This document shows positions 1-9,630 of a stretch of DNA of 64,000 nt, piece after piece. The stretch covers positions 434,001-498,000 of the forward strand of contig NZ_OY780933.1 in NCBI RefSeq assembly GCF_963676065.1, written 5' to 3'. The notes under the pieces are model-generated. The model was not told the origin of the DNA. It did no database searches and was given only the letters and a program-made list of their open reading frames with translations. The stretch is from Maridesulfovibrio sp. GTDB taxonomy: Bacteria > Desulfobacterota > Desulfovibrionia > Desulfovibrionales > Desulfovibrionaceae. The first letter of the stretch is position 1; the number at the start of each line of letters is the position of its first letter. The position numbers were made by a program, and so were the translations under genes.

Positions 1-744
1 GAAGGACAGAGAGGCAAAACCAGATTGCTTATCCAGACCCTTACCGGTATCTGGCTCGTTGCTGCTTTAGCATTTCACCTTGCGGCAGTTGGTATCATCG
101 GCCTCTCGGTAATTATCATTCTGACCTCCATGAACGGGTACATCGAAGAACACCAGCTTGGTAAGGCTTTTGAAGAAGCCCTGCCCTTCACGGCATTGCT
201 GGTCGTCTTCTTTTCAATTGTAGCCGTTATTCATGATCAGGGAATCTTCCATCCCATCATTGAATTTGTACTCAGCATGAAAGGACAGGCACAGCTTGTA
301 GCATACTACCTTGCAAACGGCCTGCTCTCCGCAATTTCAGATAACGTCTTTGTAGCTACTGTCTACATCTCAGAAACCAAACTTCACTTCATCAACCTGC
401 TTGGAACACTACCGGATATAGGCATGACCGGTCAGGCTCTGATGGAAAAGCTCACCGATCCGCATCTGATGCGGGCCGATGTTGTTGCAGGAATGCCTCA
501 AGCTACCGCATCCAAGGCGCTTGAGATCATGCATCAGTTCGACAAGCTTGCCGTAGCCATCAACACTGGAACCAACATCCCCAGTGTGGCAACCCCTAAC
601 GGACAGGCCGCTTTTCTGTTTCTCCTGACCTCTGCCCTTGCTCCGGTCATAAGGCTTTCTTATGGCCGGATGGTAATGCTCGCATTGCCATATACCATCA
701 CCATGTCCATAACTGGACTCTTGGCTGTAAATTACTTTTTGTAA
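1..744 (+). CDS. nhaB: Na+/H+ antiporter NhaB, C-terminal part (cut by window edge)
   Basis: This is the last roughly 247 residues of an inner-membrane sodium/proton antiporter of the NhaB family, usually about 510 residues. The reading frame is open from base 1, so the start lies outside the window; the TTG at 25 is not a convincing start. Hydrophobic segments run through most of the fragment, and stretches such as [17 protein letters not shown] and [17 protein letters not shown] match conserved NhaB transport-core regions as I know them. NhaB exchanges cytoplasmic Na+ for external protons and controls internal sodium and pH. Together with the Na+-NQR genes further right it supports a marine, sodium-cycling cell. 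The family call is firm; the ion stoichiometry is family knowledge only. Confidence 0.9.
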   Translation, partial: EGQRGKTRLLIQTLTGIWLVAALAFHLAAVGIIGLSVIIILTSMNGYIEEHQLGKAFEEALPFTALLVVFFSIVAVIHDQGIFHPIIEFVLSMKGQAQLVAYYLANGLLSAISDNVFVATVYISETKLHFINLLGTLPDIGMTGQALMEKLTDPHLMRADVVAGMPQATASKALEIMHQFDKLAVAINTGTNIPSVATPNGQAAFLFLLTSALAPVIRLSYGRMVMLALPYTITMSITGLLAVNYFL

Positions 745-1089
745 TTTCGCCATGCCGCACAGAAGCGGACGCCCTCTTTCTCCGGCGGATCTCCACTGCC
801 GGAGAAAGGGGACAAGCGTTCACCCTAGCTGATTCAACTTTCCTCCGTACTCACTAAGCCACTTCCCATCAGTAAACATATCCTCGGTAAAGCCGCCGTC
901 ATTCTTAACTCATGTTTTGTTCAGCAACTGAGTACTAATATTCATTATTGAAATATTATGTTAGTCTCAGATAAAAGGATAGAATCAATCTGACTCATAA
1001 ACGATTGCAGTACATAATTTTACCTGCAATGGAAGTATAAACGCAAATTCCACACGGATTTCCAGCCGGAAAATTCGGGAGGATGCCCA
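745..1089. other. Gene-free stretch with an imperfect hairpin at 772-811
   Basis: No convincing gene lies here. Just after nhaB an inverted repeat pairs CTTTCTCCGGC (776-786) with GCCGGAGAAAG (798-808), extended by three G-C pairs after a one-base bulge, around an 11-base loop. It sits where a terminator would be expected but has no U-run, so it is at best a non-canonical terminator or a 3' stabilising hairpin. The rest is AT-rich leader for the downstream kinase gene, whose GGGAGG ribosome binding site is at about 1077-1082. Confidence 0.5.
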
Positions 1090-3930
1090 ATGAGTGCGAA
1101 AAAAAATGAGAGAATCAACTCTTCCGGTAACAAAAATACCGGAACTCCCACTAAGCATGAACAAGACAACCGCGCAGGATATTTCTCGTCCCTTTCATTT
1201 GAAGAGAAAATAGAGCAATCCCGTCTGGCGGCATTGGTAGCATCTTCAGATGATGCGATTCTGGGAGCAAAGCTGGATGGAACAATCACAGACTGGAATT
1301 CCGGCGCAGAAAAGATTTTCGGCTACACTCATGATGAAATTATCGGTAAATCCATCCAGATTCTTGTGCCGCCTGAAATATCGGTAGATAAAAAAAAAAT
1401 CATGGATCGCATTGCTCAAGGCGAGCCCATAAATCAGTATGAAACGATACGTATGGGCAAAGACGGCACGCGTATCAATGTTTCTACCAGCATTTCCCCA
1501 ATAAGAGATCCTAAGGGCAATATAATCGGGGCCTCAGCAATTACCCGCGACATCACGCAAAGGATAAAGGACGAGCAAAAGATGAAGTCTCAGGCTTTTC
1601 TGCTTGAAGAGATGGGGCATCTAGCCAAAGTCGGCGGATGGGAGTTCGACCCCGCCACGGGCAAAGGAGCATGGACGAACGAAATTGCCAGAATTCAGGA
1701 TATTGACCAAAGCGTTGAGGCTACAGTTGATCTGGGCCTATCTTTTTTTCATGGCGAAAACAGGGAAAAAATTGACGCGGCACTTAAAGAGGCACGCGAG
1801 AACGGCACACCATACGATCTGGAATTGGAATTAATTTCCGCAACGGGGCAAAAAAAATGGATAAGAACCATTGGTAAACCCAAAATTGAGAATGGCGTAA
1901 TTACATCCATACGCGGAGCTTTTCAGGATATTACGGACAGAAAACAGATTGAGTTTAAACTTCGGAACAGTGAAAAGAAACTATATGATATTCTGGAATC
2001 CATCTCGGACGCATTAGTTGTCGTAAACGATGAAGGCGATATTACAATGGTCAATTCTGCGACCATTAAAATGTTCGGATATTCCAGCAAAGAATTATTA
2101 CATAAAAATATCGATATATTTGTACCGGCTCAACATAAGGACGGGCATAAGGAAAAATGTGCATCCTACTTCCGCTCTCCAACAAAGAACGCGCCGCTAT
2201 GGAATAAAGACATCAGCATCCTTACCCGCGACGGTACTCATATTCCGGTGGATATAGCGTTATCCCTAACTTCCATAGACGGGCAGCCTCATGCAGTAGC
2301 CTCAATCCGCGACATTAGCAAACGCAGGAAAGCCGAAGAAGCTCTCGCGGCATCAGAAACAAAATTCAGGTTGATCACTGAAAATCTCAAGGAAATGATT
2401 TACAGGGCGGACCATAAGACTTTCACAGTTAACTACGTAAACAAAGCGGTAGAAGACATATACGGTTATACCACGGCCGAATGGCTGCAATCTCCTCACA
2501 TTTGGGAAGAGACAATACATCCGAACGACAGGGAAATAGTCCTCCACTTTTTCCGTAATGCTGCTCAGGAATTCAAAGATGTAAAGATGGAATACCGGGT
2601 TCTGGACCGCGATGGGAATACCCACTGGGTTTATGACAGTATGACCTGGGAAAAAGATGAGTCCGGTAAGCAGGTTGCCATACTAGGCGCCATGACTGAC
2701 ATCACTGAGCAGAAACAGGCTCTGATTTATCTTGAAGAACAGGAAAGATTTCTCCGCGACATTCTGCATGGCATCAAGGCAGCAATCATCATTATTGATT
2801 ATGAAAAAAGGTCAGTTGTCGATGTTAATGATGAATTTTTGAGCATTGTAGGCAGGAAGAAGGAACAAATTGTAGGCCATACGTGCGGCGAAGTTCTGCA
2901 ATGCGATAAAGATTGCCCTAAATGTGATGAAAGTGGCAACATCACTCCCAGCCTTGTATTTAGAAAACGCAGCAGCATAAATAACTCCAAAGGAAGACGG
3001 ATACCGGTGGAAGAGAGTTTCATTCCGGTGACAATCCATGGACGGAAAAGAGTTGTCGCGGTGCTGTTCGATGTTACCGAGCAGGAAGCGCTTGAAAATC
3101 AGCTGGCATATTCGCAAAAGCTGGAATCCATAGGTCAGTTGGCGGCGGGACTTGCACATGAAATCAATACCCCTATTCAATACGTTGCAGGCAACCTTTC
3201 CTATCTGAACGAATCTTTCACCAAGGTAATGTCGCTTTTATCTTTCTGTGATGAATCTTTCCGTAAATTAGCAAATACTGCAGATCAATCACTACTCTCG
3301 AAATGGGAAAAAAAGAAAAAAGAAGCTGATATTGATTTCCTTAATGACGATGTTCCGGAAGCCTTCAGGGACACGTTATTCGGAGTGGAACAGGTCAGTT
3401 CCATTGTTAAAGCGATGCGTAAATTATCGCACCCCGGTTCGGAAAAGAGACAGATGCTCAACATTAACGAGGCAATTGATAATATAATTACGGTTTCGCG
3501 CAACGAATGGAAATACGATTCTGAAATATTTACAAATTTTGATCCTGATCTCAAGACAATACCGTGCATGCCCGGTAGCTTTAATCAAGCGATACTAAAT
3601 ATTTTAGTCAACGCCGCGCACGCTAATACAGAAGCAGCGGTGAACGGTAAGAAGAAACCGATAACCATCACAACCCGCAAAGATGACAATTTTGCTGAAA
3701 TTACTATCTCAGATGAAGGCAAAGGCATACCATTAGAAATAAGACATCGTATCTTCGACCCCTTTTTTACAACCAAAGAAGTGGGGAAAGGAACAGGACA
3801 GGGATTAGGAATCGTGCACTCAATCATGCAGAAGCATAAGGGCGTTATAAACTTTAAGTCCGTCCCTGATAAAGGAACAACTTTCAGCCTCCGCTTTCCA
3901 CTGAAACCGGGAGATGACGCTATTAGCTGA
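1090..3930 (+). CDS. Soluble multi-PAS sensor histidine kinase
   Basis: A 946-residue signalling kinase without a convincing membrane segment, so probably cytoplasmic. Five PAS domains follow each other at about residues 45-155, 175-283, 295-412, 425-540 and 553-663. A HisKA dimerisation domain carries the phospho-accepting His690 in AHEINTPIQY, and a C-terminal ATPase domain has the N box (NAAHA), G1 (DEGKGIP) and G2 (GKGTGQGLGI). The fifth PAS domain has four closely spaced cysteines (599, 605, 609, 612). The start is supported by GGGAGG eight bases upstream. The following response-regulator gene begins 48 bases after the stop on the same strand, so the two probably form a kinase-regulator pair feeding a cyclic-di-GMP output. 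The ligand is unknown. Confidence 0.88.
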   Translation: MSAKKNERINSSGNKNTGTPTKHEQDNRAGYFSSLSFEEKIEQSRLAALVASSDDAILGAKLDGTITDWNSGAEKIFGYTHDEIIGKSIQILVPPEISVDKKKIMDRIAQGEPINQYETIRMGKDGTRINVSTSISPIRDPKGNIIGASAITRDITQRIKDEQKMKSQAFLLEEMGHLAKVGGWEFDPATGKGAWTNEIARIQDIDQSVEATVDLGLSFFHGENREKIDAALKEARENGTPYDLELELISATGQKKWIRTIGKPKIENGVITSIRGAFQDITDRKQIEFKLRNSEKKLYDILESISDALVVVNDEGDITMVNSATIKMFGYSSKELLHKNIDIFVPAQHKDGHKEKCASYFRSPTKNAPLWNKDISILTRDGTHIPVDIALSLTSIDGQPHAVASIRDISKRRKAEEALAASETKFRLITENLKEMIYRADHKTFTVNYVNKAVEDIYGYTTAEWLQSPHIWEETIHPNDREIVLHFFRNAAQEFKDVKMEYRVLDRDGNTHWVYDSMTWEKDESGKQVAILGAMTDITEQKQALIYLEEQERFLRDILHGIKAAIIIIDYEKRSVVDVNDEFLSIVGRKKEQIVGHTCGEVLQCDKDCPKCDESGNITPSLVFRKRSSINNSKGRRIPVEESFIPVTIHGRKRVVAVLFDVTEQEALENQLAYSQKLESIGQLAAGLAHEINTPIQYVAGNLSYLNESFTKVMSLLSFCDESFRKLANTADQSLLSKWEKKKKEADIDFLNDDVPEAFRDTLFGVEQVSSIVKAMRKLSHPGSEKRQMLNINEAIDNIITVSRNEWKYDSEIFTNFDPDLKTIPCMPGSFNQAILNILVNAAHANTEAAVNGKKKPITITTRKDDNFAEITISDEGKGIPLEIRHRIFDPFFTTKEVGKGTGQGLGIVHSIMQKHKGVINFKSVPDKGTTFSLRFPLKPGDDAIS

Positions 3931-3978
3931 CAGTTGGTTTAAGCAGACAGATAAGACTTAGAACATCGGGAGAATAAT

Positions 3979-6057
3979 ATGGCAGACTCATCCACAACGA
4001 CCAGCACGGTTCTTTTTGTAGACGATGAAAAAAGAGTTCTGACCACTCTGAAGCGTCTCCTTTTAGGCGAACCTTTCAAAGTTCTGCTGGCCACATCAGC
4101 TGCCGAGGCCCTGAATATACTGGAAAAAACACCGGTTGATATTATCGTCAGTGATGAAAAAATGCCTGCAATGCGCGGCAGTGACCTGCTTACGGAAGTA
4201 AAACGGCTCTACCCGGACGTATGCAGAATAATGCTGACCGGCCATGCAAGTCTTGATGCCAGCATAACCGCCATAAACTCAGGCCGTATTTTTAGATTTC
4301 TACTCAAGCCGGTGACGAAGGAAGATCTTCTGGAAGCCCTCCGGCAGGGTCTTGACGAACGCTTTCAATACAACAGGCTGCTAAGCCTGTCCCAACAGGC
4401 GGGCAGTGTCTGCAGTTTCGAAATTAGAATCGACAGCAAAGGACGCCAAAGGTACACCAGATGGTCCGATAATGTGCGGGCCATGCTTGATCTGGCCCCA
4501 GAACAGCCTTTGGATAATCTGGATATCCTGTTTGAGAAAGTCCATCCCGATGACGTCGCCACAGCACGTAGAGGCTGTTTTTTCTGCATGGATCACAGCC
4601 AGTGCCCCTCATCGGAGTACCGCATAATATTAGCTGACGGGCAATACAGATGGATAATGCAGACAAGTGATGTCGTTCTGGACACTGAAGACGGAACTCT
4701 TCGGCTGCTCTCGGTACTAAGCGACATTACGGAGCGGAAAAGGCAGCATGAGCAGCTTGAATATCAGGCCTACCATGATGAACTCACGAACCTCGGCAAC
4801 CGCGCGCATCTGCTTAAGTTGCTGCCGGAAATGCTCGACAATGCCGGACCTGCTAAACAAAAAGTAGCTCTGCTGTTTATCGATATCGACAATTTCAAAC
4901 TGATCAATGACAGTCTAGGCCACTCATTCGGCGACCTGCTCCTGCAAAATTACGCAAGGCGTCTAACATCTCTGATGCCTGTTAAAACCGAACCTATCCG
5001 TCTGGGAGGCGATGAATTCGCTATCGTGCTCCACGAATCCAGCGGCGATGCCCTCACTCTTGCCAACAAAATTCAGCAGGCGATGGAGCAGCCGTTCAAA
5101 ATAGGCGAGGTTGAAATCTTCGTATCAAATTCAATCGGCATTACTTTTAACTACAAACATAGCGACTCCACCCTGAAAATGCTCCGTGATGCAGACACCG
5201 CGATGTATGCGGCCAAGTCACACGGAAAGAATTCGATTCGTATTTTCGATGAAAAAATGCATGACAAAGCAGCGCACTATTTCAAAATGACGGGAGATAT
5301 GCGCAAAGGGCTGTCCAACGACGAATTCTATCTGCTCTTCCAGCCCATAGTAAATATTCATTCTCTTTGCGTGGAAGGTTTTGAAGCTCTGGTACGCTGG
5401 CAGCACCCCGAAGACGGTCTGATCATGCCCGAAAAATTTATTCCGGTCGCAGAAGAGAGCGGACTCATCCTTCCTCTTGGCGAAAAAGTAATGCAGATGG
5501 CATGCGCGCAAGCCAAAGAGTGGGCTTTAAGCAAAGGTGCAAACGCGCCTTTCGTCAGTTTCAATGTATCAGTTCATCAGTTGCATCAGGTTGATTTTGC
5601 CAGAAATGTGACTGATACGATTAAATCATTCGACCTTGATCCTTTTTTACTGAAGGTGGAAATAACCGAAAGCGGAGTAATGGAAGATACAGAATCTTCC
5701 CTGCGTCTGCTGCATACTTTAAAAGAAGAAAAACTCAGGCTCCAGATTGATGACTTCGGCACCGGGTATTCATCGCTGAGTTATTTGCGCAAGATCCCGG
5801 CAGACAACCTGAAGATTGACCGCTCCTTTGTAGACGGGATGGAACACGACGAAGAAAAGCTGGCCATAGTCAAAACAATCATAAACCTTGCCGATTCGCT
5901 GGGTATGGATGTGGTTGCCGAAGGGATTGAAACCGTGGAGCAACTGGCACAACTCCGGGAATTAGGCTGTAAGTATGGGCAGGGCTTCCTTTTTGACAAG
6001 CCCGTAAGCAAAAATGAAGCAGTTTCAAAGCTAAGCTATCCTGACATTCTGCATTAA
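3979..6057 (+). CDS. Response regulator with PAS, GGDEF and EAL domains (c-di-GMP turnover)
   Basis: A 692-residue protein that makes and/or breaks cyclic-di-GMP. A receiver domain (about 8-125) has the phospho-accepting Asp59 in VSDEKMP. A PAS domain lies at about 140-250. The GGDEF domain has an intact signature at 343-347. The EAL domain begins around 450 with intact EAL at 469-471 and the downstream DDFGTGYSSL and KIDRSF motifs, so both catalytic activities look possible. The start is supported by GGGAG seven bases upstream. It directly follows the multi-PAS kinase, its likely phosphate donor. Which activity dominates cannot be read from sequence. Confidence 0.9.
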   Translation: MADSSTTTSTVLFVDDEKRVLTTLKRLLLGEPFKVLLATSAAEALNILEKTPVDIIVSDEKMPAMRGSDLLTEVKRLYPDVCRIMLTGHASLDASITAINSGRIFRFLLKPVTKEDLLEALRQGLDERFQYNRLLSLSQQAGSVCSFEIRIDSKGRQRYTRWSDNVRAMLDLAPEQPLDNLDILFEKVHPDDVATARRGCFFCMDHSQCPSSEYRIILADGQYRWIMQTSDVVLDTEDGTLRLLSVLSDITERKRQHEQLEYQAYHDELTNLGNRAHLLKLLPEMLDNAGPAKQKVALLFIDIDNFKLINDSLGHSFGDLLLQNYARRLTSLMPVKTEPIRLGGDEFAIVLHESSGDALTLANKIQQAMEQPFKIGEVEIFVSNSIGITFNYKHSDSTLKMLRDADTAMYAAKSHGKNSIRIFDEKMHDKAAHYFKMTGDMRKGLSNDEFYLLFQPIVNIHSLCVEGFEALVRWQHPEDGLIMPEKFIPVAEESGLILPLGEKVMQMACAQAKEWALSKGANAPFVSFNVSVHQLHQVDFARNVTDTIKSFDLDPFLLKVEITESGVMEDTESSLRLLHTLKEEKLRLQIDDFGTGYSSLSYLRKIPADNLKIDRSFVDGMEHDEEKLAIVKTIINLADSLGMDVVAEGIETVEQLAQLRELGCKYGQGFLFDKPVSKNEAVSKLSYPDILH

Positions 6058-6096
6058 GCGGTAGCCAAGTGGTGCGTCAATGATGAGATAGACAGG

Positions 6097-6921
6097 TTAA
6101 ATCCGGTTAAGGCAATCTTCGCAGATTTCACCCTCCTGAGCCTGAGTAACTGCGTTGCCTGCCGATTTTTCCAGAATCAGGTCGACCTTCGCTTCAAACC
6201 TTTCTTTAGGAAGAAAGCCCCGAACAGCAACACCGTTAATCAGAAAGGTCGGGGTTCCGTTAATCATGAATTCTGCTGCTTCTTTTGCATCATCCTGCAG
6301 GTATTGCTGTACTTGACCGGAACCAAGATATTTTTGCAGTTGCTCATTACCTACACCGGTCTCTTTAATAATCCTATCCAGCACAGCACCGGATTTATCT
6401 TCGTAAAGAGCTCTTTGGCGTGAAAAAACCAGATCATGAAATTTATGGGATTTTCCCTTATCAAACATAGCTAATGCTTCAAATATTAAAGCCAATTCTC
6501 GGGATTTCTTATGCATGGGCAGATGTTTGAAAACAACCCTGTATTTATCAGGCTGTTTCGTCGCCAGCTCGCTGACCACGCTTGCGCCCTTACTGCAATA
6601 CGGACAAAGAAAATCTGAATATTCCACTATGGTCACCGGCGCGTCAGGATTGCCGAGCATAACCCTCTCGGCCTGTATACGAGGCTTGAAAGCGTTTTCT
6701 AATTCAGCCTCAAGCTTTGCTTCACGCTTAATTTTCTCACGCTCACTTATGCCCTGTTCGAGAATTACCAGCATATCCATTTTTCTTTCACGCATGGCAT
6801 CGAGAACTAGCTGCGGATTTGCGCGTATGGCCTCGGCAACCTGCTCTTTTAGCATCTGCTTGTTAACACAGCCTGAAAACATGACCGCAATAGACAAGAT
6901 CAACAGAATTCGCATCAACAT
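6097..6921 (-). CDS. DsbA-family thioredoxin-fold lipoprotein
   Basis: A periplasmic, probably lipid-anchored thiol-disulfide oxidoreductase of about 274 residues. The chosen start (ATG at 6921) has GGAGAGGA just upstream and begins MLMRILLILSIAVMFSGC, a lipoprotein signal with the modified Cys in FSGC. A longer frame to 7020 would bury this signal. A charged helical linker is followed by a DsbA-like fold with CPYC in the redox site, the cis-Pro loop GTPTFLINGV, and a second CxxC (CEDC) near the C-terminus. The gene lies at the end of the secretion run, next to an exported cysteine-containing phosphatase-like protein, so helping cargo fold before outer-membrane export is a reasonable inference. 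A thiol peroxidase or isomerase role cannot be excluded. Confidence 0.85.
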   Translation of the reverse strand: MLMRILLILSIAVMFSGCVNKQMLKEQVAEAIRANPQLVLDAMRERKMDMLVILEQGISEREKIKREAKLEAELENAFKPRIQAERVMLGNPDAPVTIVEYSDFLCPYCSKGASVVSELATKQPDKYRVVFKHLPMHKKSRELALIFEALAMFDKGKSHKFHDLVFSRQRALYEDKSGAVLDRIIKETGVGNEQLQKYLGSGQVQQYLQDDAKEAAEFMINGTPTFLINGVAVRGFLPKERFEAKVDLILEKSAGNAVTQAQEGEICEDCLNRI

Positions 6922-6985
6922 GAAATCCTCTCCAGCAGTTTGATAGAATCCGAAATATTTACATAAACACCAACAGAGATAACGA

Positions 6986-7006
6986 CCCGCCGGTAATCCC
7001 GACGGG
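6986..7006. other. Small hairpin between phosphatase and DsbA-like genes
   Basis: CCCGCCGG (6986-6993) faces CCGACGGG (6999-7006) around a five-base loop with one mismatch. It lies in the 99-base gap between the two minus-strand genes. There is no U-run, so it may slow or trim the transcript rather than end it. Confidence 0.35.
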
Positions 7007-7020
7007 CCGCGAAGGATCAT

Positions 7021-8277
7021 TTAATTAAAATCATCACACTTTTTACCGCCCCATGAAGTCTTGTTCCAGGGATAATAGTTTTGCGGCGGAAACGAATCGG
7101 GAGTGGTGAAGGAACACTCTGAATAGCAACCCTCACAATATTTTTCCAAACCCGGCAACCATGTTGAGTGCGGTGTAAGACGATGCTGGTTTCCCTGAAC
7201 ATCAAAAACAGTTGTGCCATAATTATACGCATCTTCCGGCTTCATTCTTCTTTCGTGAAGCAGGTAGGATACAGCCACATCGCCGGTGCGGTCGCAACCG
7301 GAAATACAATGAATATAAATCAGGTAAGGAGTGCCGCCCGTGCTTTCCATCATATCCCCGATTTTTGAGACCAATGTGCCCAGTCGAGGACCGCTGCTTG
7401 CTTCAGGTTTAATATTCCACCACAAAAGCGCCCCATCAATAGAGGTTCCGTCCGGGAGACTTACAGTACCGTTAACGTACTTATCCGGCGACGGAATAGC
7501 CGTGGTGCTTTTAACTGTAGAATCAAAAAATCTGTATTCAGCATTCAGCACATATCCGTTTGAAGGATTACCCGTTGAAGGGGGAGCGCTGGTGTCGGAA
7601 TTAATCAGGCTGATATCAACGAACATAAATTTGCCCGGGAAGCTGCCGCTGGGAAATTGAGTCTTGTACCGCTGTTTGAGTACATTCAGGAGACCCTTAA
7701 AATCAAACTCTTCCTTACCATTTTTCACTAATGTGGGATTAGGCCCCCGAAAAAGGAGATTTCCATTTTTTTGATCGAGCAGATAGGCCTGCCAATAACT
7801 TTGAACTCCGGGGTTTACATGGGTGATAGGTAAAATGTGAAAATATTTATTACCCGAAGGAGCCTGAATGTACTGACACCCCATACACCCCGAAGAACTA
7901 TACGGAGGATTACATTTTGAATCAAAACTCCAAGTATTGTTATGAGTTTTTACTGTACAATTGAAGAACTGCTGCATTGTGCCGCTTTCAAGCTGAAATA
8001 TATATGTCCCTGTTGACTGCAACACAGTAGCATTATCTGATGGACCTTGATTGCCTCCGAAAAACTGCTGCGTACCATTCATCCCCTTTCCGTCCTTCCC
8101 CGACTGCCAGATAGTCAGATTCGTATAGTCATGAAAGTTATCTGTGGCATTTCCCGGGAGAGTAACACGATATGTGAAAGTGCTATCATCGGCATAGACA
8201 GCCTTAGCCATTAAGACAAAAACCGCAGCAAAAGTTATAGCTACCGCTATGCAAACTCTTTTTGAATCAAAAAACAT
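7021..8277 (-). CDS. Exported dual-specificity/tyrosine phosphatase-like protein
   Basis: A 418-residue exported protein. The chosen start (8277) has GGAGGG a few bases upstream; a longer frame to 8298 lacks such a site. The N-terminus has a cleavable-looking signal peptide (VAITFAAVFVLMAKAVYA). Around residues 300-315 it carries YIHCISGCDRTGDV, which fits the HCx5R phosphate-binding loop of Cys-based phosphatases, with a further Cys inside the loop. The first 280 residues contain several Cys and many Asn/Gly and match nothing I recognise. It is next to gspF in the same direction and next to a DsbA-like gene, so it may be type II secretion cargo. Whether it acts on protein or on lipid phosphates is unknown. 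Confidence 0.7.
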   Translation of the reverse strand: MFFDSKRVCIAVAITFAAVFVLMAKAVYADDSTFTYRVTLPGNATDNFHDYTNLTIWQSGKDGKGMNGTQQFFGGNQGPSDNATVLQSTGTYIFQLESGTMQQFFNCTVKTHNNTWSFDSKCNPPYSSSGCMGCQYIQAPSGNKYFHILPITHVNPGVQSYWQAYLLDQKNGNLLFRGPNPTLVKNGKEEFDFKGLLNVLKQRYKTQFPSGSFPGKFMFVDISLINSDTSAPPSTGNPSNGYVLNAEYRFFDSTVKSTTAIPSPDKYVNGTVSLPDGTSIDGALLWWNIKPEASSGPRLGTLVSKIGDMMESTGGTPYLIYIHCISGCDRTGDVAVSYLLHERRMKPEDAYNYGTTVFDVQGNQHRLTPHSTWLPGLEKYCEGCYSECSFTTPDSFPPQNYYPWNKTSWGGKKCDDFN

Positions 8278-8379
8278 CCTTCCCTCCTTTGTATACATGG
8301 TAACAGGTTGTCAGGTTTAGGTAACCGAAACGAATACGATTCTTCCTGAATAGACCTCCCTATAAATTCCACATAAATG

Positions 8380-9606
8380 CTACCCCGCCATAAGCTGCAT
8401 CTGAAAAACAGGCAGCAGTATTGCCATAACAATAAAGCCGACCACAGCGCCCATGAACAGAATCATTACCGGTTCAAGAAGCGAGGTAAGGTTCTTGACC
8501 AACTGATCCACTTCGCGCTCATAATGTTCGGCAATTTTTCCGAGCATGGTGTCCAGCGAACCGGATTCCTCACCCATGGAAATCATTTCCGTGACATACG
8601 CCGGAATAATCCCGCTCTCCTTAAGCGGAGTCGCCAGTTTACTGCCCTCCCGGACCTCGGAAGTCGCCTTTTCAATCACTTTTGATACTATGACGTTCCC
8701 GGTTACACCGGCACTTGATTCCAGCGCGGACATAAGCGGAACTCCCGACCCGAGCAGGGTTCCCAGAGTCCTGCACCAACGGGCCATGCTGACCTGTATG
8801 ACTATTGGACCGAAAGCCGGGAGTTTTATTTTCGCACCGTCTATACTAATCCGCCCGGCAGGTGTGGATCCGATTTTCTTCCATGCCGGGATAACGATGA
8901 CCAGAAATAAGGGGAACAACCACCACGTCTGCTGCAAAGTATCTGAAATTCCGATGAGTATGCGGGTGGCAACGGGCAGCTTCTGGCCCATGCTGGAAAA
9001 CATCTGCGCGAATCTGGGCACCACAAGCAGCATCATGGTTATAATCGCGCCCACCATGGCGATGAACATGATGGCCGGGTAAATCATGGCCCCCGAAATT
9101 TTTGAACGCAGGTCCTCCTGCGCCTCACGCATGAAGGCCAACCGGTCCATGGCCTGATCAAGTAAACCTCCAGCCTCCCCTGCCGCGATAAGGGAAACAT
9201 AAAGGGTATCAAAATATTTGGGATATTCTGACAAGGCCCGCGACAATGGCATCCCCTCGCGCACCCGTGAATTTACAGTACCGATTACATCACCCAGCAG
9301 AGTCCCCTCATTCTGGTCCTTCAGGAACGAAAGCGCACGGACCAGCGGGAGACTCGAGCCAAGCAAAGTGGCAAACTGCCGAGTAAAAGAAGTTATCTGC
9401 CTATAACTGATACGCTTACCGAAAACCGATTGACTTTTCCCGCTTGCTTTCCGCTCTTCACCGGTGCCGCTATCCTTTAGTTCCACCCGCAGCACCCTGA
9501 TGCCCTGCCCGGAGAGTTCCCGCTGCACAGCAGAGGCTGATGCCGATTCCATATCGCCGGAAATCTGCTCGCCGTCTTTAAGTGCCGTATAGGTAAACGT
9601 TGCCAT
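8380..9606 (-). CDS. gspF: Type II secretion inner-membrane platform protein GspF
   Basis: A 408-residue polytopic protein of the GspF/PilC family that forms the inner-membrane platform contacted by the GspE ATPase. Two repeated cytoplasmic helical domains each contain a version of the motif LPLVRALSFL...PLSRALSEYP (about 85-150) and VPLMSALESS...ATPLKESG (about 285-330). Membrane segments lie near 170-190, 220-240 and 380-402. Length and architecture are typical. GGAG sits five bases before the ATG. It is the last core secretion gene of the minus-strand run, 24 bases after gspE. Confidence 0.95.
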   Translation of the reverse strand: MATFTYTALKDGEQISGDMESASASAVQRELSGQGIRVLRVELKDSGTGEERKASGKSQSVFGKRISYRQITSFTRQFATLLGSSLPLVRALSFLKDQNEGTLLGDVIGTVNSRVREGMPLSRALSEYPKYFDTLYVSLIAAGEAGGLLDQAMDRLAFMREAQEDLRSKISGAMIYPAIMFIAMVGAIITMMLLVVPRFAQMFSSMGQKLPVATRILIGISDTLQQTWWLFPLFLVIVIPAWKKIGSTPAGRISIDGAKIKLPAFGPIVIQVSMARWCRTLGTLLGSGVPLMSALESSAGVTGNVIVSKVIEKATSEVREGSKLATPLKESGIIPAYVTEMISMGEESGSLDTMLGKIAEHYEREVDQLVKNLTSLLEPVMILFMGAVVGFIVMAILLPVFQMQLMAG

Positions 9607-9630
9607 GGATGCTCCAATTGCGAATTTTAC

